Shown one piece after another: positions 18,766-26,768 of a stretch of 64,000 nt of DNA; position 1 is the first letter of the stretch, and every line of letters starts with the position of its first letter. This stretch comes from Acetanaerobacterium elongatum (GTDB lineage: Bacteria > Bacillota > Clostridia > Oscillospirales > Ruminococcaceae): the NCBI RefSeq assembly GCF_900103835.1, contig NZ_FNID01000007.1, positions 29,476 to 93,475 of the forward strand, read 5' to 3'. The notes beneath the pieces are model-generated. The model searched no databases, was not told the DNA's origin, and was given only the letters and a program-made list of their open reading frames with translations. The position numbers and the translations under genes are program-made.

Positions 18766-19329
18766 GTGGGTTCAATCACCAGAGAGCAGGCCTGGACGCT
18801 GCTTACACAATATAACAAGGAAGAATTTCATCTAAAACATTCGCTGATTGTAGAGGGTGTAATGAGGTATTTTGCGGATACCCTAGGCTTTGGAGAGGAA
18901 AAAGAGCTTTGGGGTATTGTCGGCTTGTTGCATGACCTTGATTTTGAGATGTTCCCCGATCAACACTGCATCAAGCAGCAGGAGATTATGCGGGAGAACG
19001 GCATTGATGAGCGAATCATCCATGCGACTGCAAGCCACGGTTATAAGCTGACGGTGGATATTGAACCCGAGCATATCATGGAGAAGGTTTTATATGCCGT
19101 GGACGAGCTTACGGGGCTGATTGGCGCGGTTGCCCTCATGCGCCCCTCTAAAAGTGTATCCGACCTTGAGTTAAAGTCTGTTAAAAAGAAGTATAAGACT
19201 GCTAATTTTGCGGCAGGATGTTCAAGAGATGTTATAGAACGGGGCGCTAGAATGCTTGGGTGGGAGCTTGACTACCTTATAGAACAAACCATTTTGGCCA
19301 TGCGGACCCTCAGCAGTATTGTAGATTAA
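18766..19329 (+). CDS. HD domain (HDIG-type) phosphohydrolase
   Basis: 187 residues. The metal-binding HD pair is His56-Asp57 (GLLHDLDF), with further His at 25, 67, 86 and 91, the usual ligand layout of the HD fold. The family covers small phosphohydrolases and nucleotidases; the substrate is not evident. GTG start with AAGGAGA 8 bp upstream. It lies 36 bp after the Wzy-like gene and 20 bp before tcdA. Confidence 0.87.
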   Translation: MGSITREQAWTLLTQYNKEEFHLKHSLIVEGVMRYFADTLGFGEEKELWGIVGLLHDLDFEMFPDQHCIKQQEIMRENGIDERIIHATASHGYKLTVDIEPEHIMEKVLYAVDELTGLIGAVALMRPSKSVSDLELKSVKKKYKTANFAAGCSRDVIERGARMLGWELDYLIEQTILAMRTLSSIVD

Positions 19330-19349
19330 TTAAAGGAGTATACCTTTTC

Positions 19350-20126
19350 ATGCAAGATGAATTTTCAAGAACAAAGCTGCTATTGGGCGCACCGGCTGTT
19401 GACGCGTTAAAGGCTTCAAGGGTTGCGATTTTCGGCATCGGCGGAGTGGGGTCTTATGTGGTGGAGGCGCTGGCTCGCAGTGGAGTAGGCGGCTTCGCCC
19501 TATTTGACGACGACAAGGTGTGCCTTACGAATATTAATCGTCAATTGATTGCCACACACGCTACGGTGGGTCGACAAAAAACCGAGGTTATGCGCGAGAG
19601 AATACTTGATATCAACCCCAAGGCACAGGTTGAGGTGTTTTCCTGCTTCTACACTGCCGAAAACGCCGATAATTATGATTTAACGCAATATAATTATATT
19701 GTAGACGCCATTGATACCGTATCTTCCAAGCTCGAGCTTATTTTAAGAGCCTACAAGCTTGGTGTTCCGATTATCAGCTGTATGGGAGCGGGTAATAAGC
19801 TCGATCCGACACGTTTTGAGGTTACCGATATCTATAAAACCAGCGTCTGCCCACTCGCGCGCGTAATGCGAAAAGAGCTGAAAAACCTCGGAGTTGATAA
19901 GCTGAAGGTCGTTTACTCTAAAGAGCCACCGATTGCACCGGTTGATATTGAAGGCGGCGGCTGTAAAACCGGCTGTGTCTGCCCGCCGGATACCAAACAA
20001 AAATGTACCATTCGCAGGCAGATACCGGGCAGCGTCGCCTTTGTACCCTCTGCAGCCGGTTTGATACTGGCAGGTGAGGTAATCAAAGACCTTGTTGCAC
20101 CCTACTTAGCTAAGCAGGATGATTAA
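19350..20126 (+). CDS. tcdA: tRNA threonylcarbamoyladenosine dehydratase
   Basis: 258-residue E1-like (ThiF/MoeB) enzyme that cyclises t6A37 to ct6A37 in tRNA with ATP. The nucleotide-binding GIGGVGSYV (29-37) and DDDKVCLTNINRQ (ATP-contacting) are clear, and the TcdA-specific DPTRFEV.DIYKTSVCPLARVMR segment is present. A Cys cluster near 208-220 (GGCKTGCVCPP) is also usual for this family. It sits with mtaB in the same window, both acting on t6A37. Followed by a terminator at 20140. Confidence 0.93.
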   Translation: MQDEFSRTKLLLGAPAVDALKASRVAIFGIGGVGSYVVEALARSGVGGFALFDDDKVCLTNINRQLIATHATVGRQKTEVMRERILDINPKAQVEVFSCFYTAENADNYDLTQYNYIVDAIDTVSSKLELILRAYKLGVPIISCMGAGNKLDPTRFEVTDIYKTSVCPLARVMRKELKNLGVDKLKVVYSKEPPIAPVDIEGGGCKTGCVCPPDTKQKCTIRRQIPGSVAFVPSAAGLILAGEVIKDLVAPYLAKQDD

Positions 20127-20139
20127 GTGTTAAATAATG

Positions 20140-20182
20140 ATGGTCATATGAAGCAGTTTTACTGCATTCTATGACCATTTTT
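20140..20182 (+). terminator. Terminator after tcdA
   Basis: ATGGTCATA/TATGACCAT outer stem and GCAGT/ACTGC inner stem, then TTTTTCC. 13 bp after the tcdA stop. Confidence 0.85.
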
Positions 20183-20269
20183 CCTTGCACTTTTCGGTAT
20201 AATTTTAAAACCTTTACAAACAATATTGTCAATGGTAATTAAAGATTACAGGTGAAAAGAGGTGATACT

Positions 20270-20413
20270 ATGGATAAGAACAATCGTAATGAAAGACGAG
20301 ATGTACAGAATAACAATCAGCAAAACAACCAGAATAATGTCAATGATAGAAAGAACGAAAAAAGGAATAACGACTTCCGCAACAGCAAGGATGACAACAA
20401 TAGCCGCTGCTAA
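20270..20413 (+). CDS. Asn-rich hydrophilic 47-residue protein
   Basis: A short open frame with a good AGAGGTG ribosome binding site 5 bp before the ATG. Of 47 residues 17 are Asn and 4 are Gln, with many Arg, Lys and Asp in between and a single Cys as the last residue. It has no hydrophobic core and should be unstructured. I know no family for it. It lies after the tcdA terminator and before a strong hairpin (20493-20528), so it is probably its own transcript. Coding status rests on the ribosome binding site and on the consistent composition. Confidence 0.65.
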   Translation: MDKNNRNERRDVQNNNQQNNQNNVNDRKNEKRNNDFRNSKDDNNSRC

Positions 20414-20492
20414 GTATTTTCTAAAGCCTCCAGCGTGTATCCCGATTTTGTGTAAACTCCAGCATCGAACGTAAAAATGAAGCAAGAATATA

Positions 20493-20528
20493 ATATGGCG
20501 GCATCGGCATTGTCCGATGCCGCCATAT
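20493..20528. terminator. 15-bp perfect hairpin
   Basis: ATATGGCGGCATCGG and its exact complement with a 6-base loop (CATTGT). No T-run follows, so it could also be a protein-binding or RNA element. It separates the Asn-rich gene from the IS256 relic. Confidence 0.6.
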
Positions 20529-20595
20529 CTGCAATATAACAGCTGATGTTAGTCTGGCATTCGGCCGGCGAAAAATACAGTCAGTTGGGCGTGAA

Positions 20596-21012
20596 TCATG
20601 ACATACCCAGAACATCTTTATGCCAATCCAGATTAACGCCGATAGCGATGTAAACAGCCTTCTTCCAATGCCCTAGCTCGACGCTGTACTGGTTCTTTTC
20701 TAGAAGAGCTTCAGCTCAAACTGCCCGTCCCTGTCCTAAAGTACGGCAATATCCACATTTCCGAAACTCGTGCGTAAGGTTTTGCTAGTGTCTGTTCCGG
20801 CTGTTTGATGTTTCTTTGTACCGGTAGTCATATCTGCTGTAGCCTAGTTCCGCGTCCAGTTCCGCATCGAGGCCGTTTTCAATATATTCAGCAATGGTTT
20901 CCTGAAACAGATCTTGAATGTCATCCATGCTGCTGGTGTTGCTTATCTGCAGCAAATCCCGAATCTTATCGCGGCACTCCGTTTCTTCCGGGCTACGATT
21001 TCTTTTAGCCAT
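20596..21012 (-). pseudogene. Decayed IS256-family (Mutator) transposase
   Basis: Begins with an intact start (MAKRNRSPEETECRDKIRDL) and reads 75 residues to an in-frame stop at about 20785. Other frames then give TLRTSFGNVDIA, DRDGQFELKLF and finally KKAVYIAIGVNLDWHKDVLG, all recognisable IS256 pieces. Several frameshifts or stops and an internal deletion between the DRDGQFE and KAVYIAIG parts are needed, and everything after that is lost. The acidic N-terminal helix region is complete. The element cannot move by itself. Confidence 0.85.
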
Positions 21013-21085
21013 ATGTAAAAACCTCCATTGTGGTGCTTCAATTTTACACCTCAATGAAGGTTTACACAAATTTCGGGATAGACTC
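20596..21085 (-). mobile_element. IS256-family insertion sequence relic with intact left end
   Basis: The transposase fragment plus its upstream end. The terminal inverted repeat region is at 21059-21085 (TCCCGAAATTTGTGTAAACC read on the minus strand). The same left end occurs again in the opposite orientation at 62774-62865, with 3 differences over 88 bases. The right end was not found. Confidence 0.8.
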
Positions 21086-21127
21086 GACAGGAAATATTCA
21101 CTTTGATTTTACACGCTCAAAACAGTT

Positions 21128-21373
21128 CTATATTGTCCTCTTAACGCTTCCTTCGTTGCTTTTATTGTTCCCATTCTTTCCTTTTCCTGCACCACAATTA
21201 TTGACAACGAGCCGTTTATGCTTTGGGACAGCAACTTCACTTCGGCAGCTGCACTGCATGGAGCAACCGGAACAGTTCCCGCTGCACCCGCCCTTTTTAC
21301 GGTCCATAACAATTTTAATAACTGCAAATACTGATAATAGTATTATTATACCAACGATAACATAAGTAGCCAT
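21128..21373 (-). CDS. FeoB-associated Cys-rich membrane protein
   Basis: 81 residues. One N-terminal membrane helix (4-23), then Cys at 30, 34, 37, 41 and 43, which is the pattern of the small proteins usually encoded next to the ferrous iron transporter FeoB. No feoA or feoB is in this window, so this copy is an orphan. A Gly/Asn/Lys-rich tail extends to residue 81. Start ATG at 21373 with GGAGG 7 bp upstream. Control is visible: a consensus promoter and a perfect palindrome just downstream of it. Confidence 0.85.
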   Translation of the reverse strand: MATYVIVGIIILLSVFAVIKIVMDRKKGGCSGNCSGCSMQCSCRSEVAVPKHKRLVVNNCGAGKGKNGNNKSNEGSVKRTI

Positions 21374-21392
21374 GTCTTTGCCTCCGCTTGCT

Positions 21393-21408
21393 GTTAGCAT
21401 ATGCTAAC
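21393..21408. promoter_or_regulatory. 16-bp palindromic operator
   Basis: GTTAGCATATGCTAAC is a perfect palindrome located between the -10 box and the ribosome binding site of the FeoB-associated gene, about where transcription would start. Its form (TTAGC-N4-GCTAA) resembles sites of the DtxR/IdeR/MntR metal-repressor family; the assignment is inference. Confidence 0.65.
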
Positions 21409-21419
21409 TTGTTTACTAA

Positions 21420-21448
21420 AGTATAATATGAATTCGTAAAACTGTCAA
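21420..21448 (-). promoter_or_regulatory. Sigma-A promoter of the FeoB-associated gene
   Basis: Minus strand: TTGACA (21443-21448), 17-bp spacer, TATACT (21420-21425). Confidence 0.85.
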
Positions 21449-21472
21449 GGCATATTATACAATATTAGTGTA

Positions 21473-22240
21473 TTATTTATTGGGCGTGGTTTTGGCTTTG
21501 GATTGAGCCTTCACCTTTTTACGTATATAATTCAGTTTAACGTTTCCTTCTTTTGTTCTTACCGATTTAATTTCAAATTCTGCCAGTGAGTTAATAAATG
21601 GGGTAAGCTTGCTGTGGCCATAATTTCGTACATCAAAAGCAGGATAACGCTTTTGCAGCGTATCTCCCACCATACTTAACAGGGCCCAACCTTCTTCATC
21701 CGAGGTCTCCTCAATAATGGTTAGAATCGCCTTCTTGACCGTTTCAAGCGCTGTTTGTTCCACGGCCGGTGCACTTTTTTGTGATTGGCCGGCGGGTGCT
21801 ACCTCTTGCGAAATGACCTCTAAATACTTAAACTTATTGCATGCAGCGATAAAGGCGCTGGGCGTTTTCTTTTCACCCATTCCTACTACCGTCATACCTG
21901 CCTCGCGAAGACGTGAGGCCAGACGCGTAAAATCACTGTCACTGGACACGATACAAAAGCCCTCGACATTTGCAGCATAAAGGATATCCATCGCATCAAT
22001 AATCATGGCTGAATCGGTGGCATTCTTCCCGGTGGTATAACCGTACTGCTGTATCGGCGTGATGGAATGCTCCAGCAGAACGTTCTTCCACGAACCCAGC
22101 GCAGGCTTGGTCCAATCTCCATAGATTCGCTTGTAGGTGATAACTCCTTCGTTGGAGATCTCGTCAAGAATGAATTTTATATATCGCTCCGAAACATTAT
22201 CGGCATCTATTAAAACCGCAAACCGATTATCGTTTTTCAT
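21473..22240 (-). CDS. NYN domain protein with C-terminal LOTUS/OST-HTH-like domain
   Basis: 255 residues. The NYN/PIN-like nuclease core spans about 5-145 with acidic residues Asp12, Asp14 (LIDADNV), Asp76 (NATDSAMIIDAMD) and Asp101/Asp103 (SSDSDF). About 165-240 resembles an OST-HTH/LOTUS RNA-binding domain (DEEGWALLSMVGDTLQKRYPAF...). Such proteins (LabA/DUF88 group) are predicted RNases whose targets are unknown. AGGAG before the ATG and a near-consensus promoter at 22275-22303. A basic C-terminus (VKAQSKAKTTPNK) may help RNA binding. Confidence 0.88.
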   Translation of the reverse strand: MKNDNRFAVLIDADNVSERYIKFILDEISNEGVITYKRIYGDWTKPALGSWKNVLLEHSITPIQQYGYTTGKNATDSAMIIDAMDILYAANVEGFCIVSSDSDFTRLASRLREAGMTVVGMGEKKTPSAFIAACNKFKYLEVISQEVAPAGQSQKSAPAVEQTALETVKKAILTIIEETSDEEGWALLSMVGDTLQKRYPAFDVRNYGHSKLTPFINSLAEFEIKSVRTKEGNVKLNYIRKKVKAQSKAKTTPNK

Positions 22241-22274
22241 TTGTGTTTCTCCTTTGCTTTAAAGGTATAGCTTT

Positions 22275-22303
22275 ATTATATCAAAAACAGTCTAGTTTTA
22301 CAA
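22275..22303 (-). promoter_or_regulatory. Promoter of the NYN gene
   Basis: Minus strand: TTGTAA (22298-22303), 17-bp spacer, TATAAT (22275-22280). Confidence 0.65.
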
Positions 22304-22442
22304 ATAGTGCTTAAATCTTGCCTGATACCCGGTGCTAAACGGAAACAATTGGAGAACAACATTTTATACTAGCAGATTTCAACATGGGTACAATATTTTA
22401 ATGCTTAGCGTAGACTAATAAATCAAGAGCTTGGAGGCATGC

Positions 22443-22808
22443 ATGGAAATATTGATACGCAGCCGTTTTGAAAATGTTGAAACCGCAGAAATCTGTGTAA
22501 AGCGAATTCGCGAGGCGCACTTGAGGGTAAAGGAGATTACCCTGTTGCCCCCCAAATACCTTCAGGAGGACAGGGCTTCCGCAGAGGATATCTTACCTCT
22601 TATGAACAACATCTATCCCGGTACCGTCAGGTATGGAAACGGGTTGTTCGGCATGGTCGCAGGAGATGGAGCCCATAGGGAAAAAGATACCGAGTCGGAC
22701 GTTTTCAGTTCAGATGCCACCGTTGATATTGTTGCCGATGCCTTTGATGAGGATAGGATTAGGAGTATTATTATAAACTCCGGCGGAAGAGATACTGTGG
22801 TTTATTAA
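22443..22808 (+). CDS. Hypothetical protein, 121 residues
   Basis: I do not recognise a family. The N-terminal 35 residues (beta-alpha-beta pattern: MEILIRSRFENVETAEICVKR.. then IREAHLRVKEITLLPP) look like a small ferredoxin-like alpha/beta fold of the kind found in YflT-like stress proteins. The middle is acidic and loop-like; the C-terminus again has strand-helix-strand (ATVDIVADAFDEDRIRSIIINSGG). GGAGG 5 bp before the ATG at 22443. It precedes the S1-domain gene by about 160 bp. Confidence 0.72.
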   Translation: MEILIRSRFENVETAEICVKRIREAHLRVKEITLLPPKYLQEDRASAEDILPLMNNIYPGTVRYGNGLFGMVAGDGAHREKDTESDVFSSDATVDIVADAFDEDRIRSIIINSGGRDTVVY

Positions 22809-22969
22809 CCGATAAAAACACCATTCTTCCCTGCTGCAATGGTCTATTCCCCATATTGCCCCTCATATAAATGTTAATGCAGCTTATGTTGTGTACAGGA
22901 AAAGCCAACCTTCAGTGCTCAGTTCCTTTGCTGATTGTTGGCCCAAGAAAACGGGGGGTAATGGTTAAA

Positions 22970-23896
22970 ATGAGCAGCTATAAACCGGAAGGTCTGTTGC
23001 TGGAAACCGCAGAAAACAAACAGCATATGCGCAGCGCCGCAGCTCTGCAGGAGGCTTGCCTGACGAACAAAACACTGGAAGCGCGTGCGGTAGTGTGCGA
23101 CAGCGAGCATAATCTGGTGGTAGACCTTGGGATCATGCGTGGCGTTATACCCCGTGAAGAGGGTGCACTAGGTATTATCGATGGTACCGCTAAGGATATT
23201 GCCATTATATCAAGGGTAAACAAGGCCGTTTGCTTCAAGGTATTGAGCCTCGAAGCAGACAGCTCTGGTAAGCCTATAGCCATACTGTCCCGCAGACTGG
23301 CTCAGGAGGAATGCAGGCAAAGCTATCTGGCTAAGCTGCGCAGCGGCGACGTAATTCCGGCAAGGGTAACCCATCTTGAACCCTTCGGTGCCTTTGTGGA
23401 TATCGGCTGTGGGATTCCTTCACTTATTCCAATCGACAGCATATCCGTTTCGCGTATTATGCACCCAAAGGATCGATTCCGGTGCGGGCAGGATATCTAT
23501 GCCGTTGTACGCAGCATTGACGAGGCCGGACGTATCTGCCTTTCACACAAGGAGCTGCTAGGCACTTGGGCGCAAAACTCTATCTTTTTCGCACCCGGGC
23601 AGACTGTTGCCGGCATTATTCGTTCGGTGGAGGAGTATGGCGTTTTTGTAGAGCTTGCCCCTAATCTTGCCGGCCTTGCGGAACTGAAAGAGGATGTTGC
23701 CGCCGGGCAGCATGCTAGTGTTTACATAAAATCACTTATCCCCGAAAAGATGAAGGTAAAGCTGATTATTGTTGATTCGTTTGAGGTTAACAACTATACC
23801 CCAACCTTCAGCTATTTTATCACCGAGGGCCATATTGACAGGTTCCAATATTCACCCGACTGTTGCAGCAAGGTGGTTGAAACGGTATTCGAGTAA
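22970..23896 (+). CDS. S1 RNA-binding domain protein (RpsA-like)
   Basis: 308 residues with two clear S1/OB domains, GDVIPARVTHLEPFGAFVDIGCG and GQTVAGIIRSVEEYGVFVELAPNLAGLAEL, and an N-terminal part that also resembles an S1 repeat (VCDSEHNLVVDLGIMRGVIPREEG). Gram-positive proteins of this kind relate to ribosomal protein S1 but are short; roles in translation or RNA binding are likely. ATG at 22970 (MSSYKPEGLLLETAENK) is preferred from family start and a GGGGGG stretch 11 bp before; the ATG at 22961 is only 2 bp from it. Terminator follows at 23935. Confidence 0.88.
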   Translation: MSSYKPEGLLLETAENKQHMRSAAALQEACLTNKTLEARAVVCDSEHNLVVDLGIMRGVIPREEGALGIIDGTAKDIAIISRVNKAVCFKVLSLEADSSGKPIAILSRRLAQEECRQSYLAKLRSGDVIPARVTHLEPFGAFVDIGCGIPSLIPIDSISVSRIMHPKDRFRCGQDIYAVVRSIDEAGRICLSHKELLGTWAQNSIFFAPGQTVAGIIRSVEEYGVFVELAPNLAGLAELKEDVAAGQHASVYIKSLIPEKMKVKLIIVDSFEVNNYTPTFSYFITEGHIDRFQYSPDCCSKVVETVFE

Positions 23897-23934
23897 TACG
23901 CATTATTCAGAAAAAGAACAATAGCTGTAAAGAC

Positions 23935-23977
23935 ACACAAGGACGACTGCTAATAATGCAATCGTCCTTGTGTTTTT
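23935..23977. terminator. Bidirectional terminator
   Basis: ACACAAGGACGA/TCGTCCTTGTGT 12-bp perfect stem followed by TTTTT (plus strand). It lies between the convergent S1-domain and GNAT genes and touches the GNAT stop. Confidence 0.85.
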
Positions 23978-24479
23978 ATAGTAATTTTTCGTAACAATAA
24001 AACTTGCCTTTGCGGAAGAATATCTCCCCGCGGGCAACATAACCCGCGCCGTGATACAGCCTGTTTGAATAAGGGTTTTGCGAAAACGCATCTAACCTAA
24101 CCGAGGTATAACCCTGCCGTTTGAACAGTTCTTCTACCTGAACCAGCAGTTTTTTTGCAATACCCCTATTCTGCAGTCTTGGATCAACGCACACCCGATG
24201 TATTACCGCAATCCTTCCATTCGTATATTGCCATTGAACCTCTCGATATTCTTCAGACTGCTCTTCGTTTAGCACTGCACAGGCTGCCGGTTGGTCATCC
24301 ACACTGAAGATATAAAGCTGCTGTTTCTGTATATCTTCAAGCAAAATGGCTTTATCGGGGTAAAGTTCATCCCATTGGTTGATCCCTATACTGTTCATCT
24401 GTACCACTGCGCGGGTGAAGATATCCCAAACCATTTCAAGCTGCGATGGTTCTGCTACTTGTAAATTCTCAATTATCAT
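23976..24479 (-). CDS. GNAT family N-acetyltransferase
   Basis: 167 residues. The acetyl-CoA binding motif A is VIHRVCVDPRLQNRGIAKKLL (about 93-113, QNRGIA loop), followed by motif B with SVRLDAFSQNPYSNRLYHGAGY, typical for GNATs whose substrate cannot be read from sequence. ATG at 24479 chosen; a TTG 27 bp earlier overlaps the end of the ABC permease gene. The ribosome binding site is weak and the gene starts 4 bp after that gene's stop, so translation is probably coupled. Confidence 0.85.
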   Translation of the reverse strand: MIIENLQVAEPSQLEMVWDIFTRAVVQMNSIGINQWDELYPDKAILLEDIQKQQLYIFSVDDQPAACAVLNEEQSEEYREVQWQYTNGRIAVIHRVCVDPRLQNRGIAKKLLVQVEELFKRQGYTSVRLDAFSQNPYSNRLYHGAGYVARGEIFFRKGKFYCYEKLL

Positions 24480-24483
24480 AGCT

Positions 24484-26034
24484 TTATGCCAGCTCACTGC
24501 TTTCAAACAGACTTCGGCTCAAAAATGCCATCAACAAGCTTACGGCCAGATTCATCAACACTATAATCGGCGCTATATAGATAACCGAAAATGCATCCTG
24601 CAGGATAATCATCAGGATAACCGCCGCAATGGCCGACGGTATACCACCCAGCATCGCGAACAAGGAACGCAGAAATGCCAGTGCCACAGCGCTTTTCAGC
24701 CCGTTCATCACGCGATAGGAGAGCACCTCGGTTAATACAAACACCATTGAAAAGCTTGCAAAGATGATGATATATGCAAGCAGATCTGTCACCGGCGCTT
24801 TAAAGACAATTCCGGAAAGCAGTAAGATTATCGTACCGTTGAACACTGTTTTAAAGAACGACGGCAGAACAGAATACAATACTTTTTTCAGTGAGCTTTC
24901 AGGTATCAGGAACACATAGGGCTTTTTAAAATCCCTGTTCCATGTATCGCTGGTAGATGCCGTGAGTGATATAAACAGAATCATGTAAAAAACAAATACA
25001 AAACTCATTTTCATAAAATATGCCATCGCAATATATACAAGCCCCGAAATCAGCTCGCGGAATACAAACGCGGTGGAGGTTTTTCGCATTTCAAGTATCT
25101 GTTTTGAGAAAAGGGCCGCGGCGCCCGATTTGAAGGAGCCCTTCTGCACCTTCTTTTTTACCTTGGCTACCGAACGGACATCGTAGTTGTTTGTTTTGGC
25201 ACTCTCCAGAATCTCGTTGATTTTATAGGAATCGCTGAGTGCCTGCTCATAAAAATCAGCCTTGCAGCGCATGATGGCATAGATGAGCAGCAGGTTGGTT
25301 CCCAACATCAGCAACAGCGCAGGAATGTAGGCGGTAAGGTATTGCTTCTCAATGGTGCCCATTACCCCCCATTTTGCCCAGCCGAACAGCGGAAGGGCAT
25401 TGTAAAACGGGCTGGAGAAGAATGTTTTCGCCGCTTCGTAGATATTAAATCCTTTAGAATAGAACACCGCAAGGAAGACAAGTGCAATCAACCCTATAAC
25501 TGCCCACAGCACATATTTGGACTTCTTGCGGATTCCCTTATATTCGGTATCCAGAATATAGATATAATAAAAAACAAGGTAGGTAAAGGCAATCAGCAGG
25601 CTGGTAAGCAGCAGGGTAAGCAGATATTCACCCACGCCCATACTTGTGCCAGTAAGGAACGGAATGTAGAAGGTAAACATCAAGGCCGTAAGCAGCGAGG
25701 TAGGTACTATCTGCAGAATCGCCATAAACAAGACATAAGCGGGTTTTATGGGCGCCTGAAACAGAAAGTTTGCATCCTGCAGGGTAAATATACCGTTTTG
25801 GTTGGAGGATAGCATCGCATTGGAAAGCAGTAAACCGATACCCAGCAGAATACAGGAAACAATGATATTCAGGTCGCCGTCGATACCTTTACGCGGGAAG
25901 GCAAAGGCGAAGATCATTCCCGTAAGCATGCCGCCACCCGCAAGTACCGTGATAATTGCGCTTAATGGCTTTGTGAAGGTACGCTTAAGGCCGTTTATAT
26001 ATCTGCGCCAAAGCAGGTACAGAATCGATTTCAT
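24484..26034 (-). CDS. ABC exporter permease
   Basis: 516 residues with about ten to twelve hydrophobic helices in two groups, separated by a hydrophilic loop (about 270-320). This matches the putative ABC_export permease family of Firmicutes. Its start overlaps the ATP-binding gene by 4 bp, so the two form one exporter. The substrate is unknown. The helix-rich N-terminal block begins with RRYINGLKRTFTKPLSAIIT. Confidence 0.85.
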   Translation of the reverse strand: MKSILYLLWRRYINGLKRTFTKPLSAIITVLAGGGMLTGMIFAFAFPRKGIDGDLNIIVSCILLGIGLLLSNAMLSSNQNGIFTLQDANFLFQAPIKPAYVLFMAILQIVPTSLLTALMFTFYIPFLTGTSMGVGEYLLTLLLTSLLIAFTYLVFYYIYILDTEYKGIRKKSKYVLWAVIGLIALVFLAVFYSKGFNIYEAAKTFFSSPFYNALPLFGWAKWGVMGTIEKQYLTAYIPALLLMLGTNLLLIYAIMRCKADFYEQALSDSYKINEILESAKTNNYDVRSVAKVKKKVQKGSFKSGAAALFSKQILEMRKTSTAFVFRELISGLVYIAMAYFMKMSFVFVFYMILFISLTASTSDTWNRDFKKPYVFLIPESSLKKVLYSVLPSFFKTVFNGTIILLLSGIVFKAPVTDLLAYIIIFASFSMVFVLTEVLSYRVMNGLKSAVALAFLRSLFAMLGGIPSAIAAVILMIILQDAFSVIYIAPIIVLMNLAVSLLMAFLSRSLFESSELA

Positions 26035-26732
26035 TCCTGCACCCCTCCTGTTAAGGAGAAGAACAGCTCTTTAAGAGGCTGTTCGCCCAGCGCTTCACGG
26101 GTGATCTCACTTAAAATGGTGCCCTTGCTCATGATAAGCGCCCTATCCCAGATGCTTTCGATGGTATCGATAATATGTGTACTAATCAGCACGCTGATAC
26201 CTTGTTCCTTGAGCTCGGTAAACATCTTAAGAACCTCTTCAATGGCTTTGGGGTCCAGCCCCACCAGCGGCTCGTCAAAGATTACAGCCTTTGGCTGCGG
26301 CAGCAGTGCTGCAGCTATACTGAGTTTTTGCGTCATACCCTTGGAAAGCTCGCGCGAGAGCTTATCCTTTTTATCCAGTATCTCAAGACGCTCCAGCAGG
26401 GCATCTCCGCGCTGCTGCCAGCCATCCTCCAGCCGGTAGGCACGCGCGATAAACTCCAGATGCTCACCTACGGTAAGCAGATCGTACAGTGCAGGCACCT
26501 CGGGGATATAGCCGAGGATTCGTTTTGCCTCCAGGCTTTTATTGTGGAAGGAGCAGATGTCTATCTGGCCGCTGTATTTTAACAGCCCCGCTATGCATTT
26601 AATAGCGGTAGACTTCCCTGCCCCGTTCGGGCCAAGGATTACGGTAATCTCCCCGGGGTGGGCGGTAAAGCTGATATTATCAACCGCCGTAAGCTTTTCA
26701 TACTTTTTTGTAAGTTCCTTCACTGTAATCAT
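26031..26732 (-). CDS. ABC transporter ATP-binding protein
   Basis: 233-residue ATPase subunit. Walker A GPNGAGKST (34-42), signature-like LSKGM (129-133, replacing LSGGQ), Walker B VIFDEP (150-155) and the H-loop in STHIIDT. The LSKGM variant is usual in this exporter type. Overlaps the permease by 4 bp and follows the ribbon-helix-helix regulator by 36 bp, so the three genes are likely one operon. Confidence 0.93.
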   Translation of the reverse strand: MITVKELTKKYEKLTAVDNISFTAHPGEITVILGPNGAGKSTAIKCIAGLLKYSGQIDICSFHNKSLEAKRILGYIPEVPALYDLLTVGEHLEFIARAYRLEDGWQQRGDALLERLEILDKKDKLSRELSKGMTQKLSIAAALLPQPKAVIFDEPLVGLDPKAIEEVLKMFTELKEQGISVLISTHIIDTIESIWDRALIMSKGTILSEITREALGEQPLKELFFSLTGGVQE

Positions 26733-26768
26733 TCAAAACAGTCCTTTCTTTATGCCATGTATATATCT

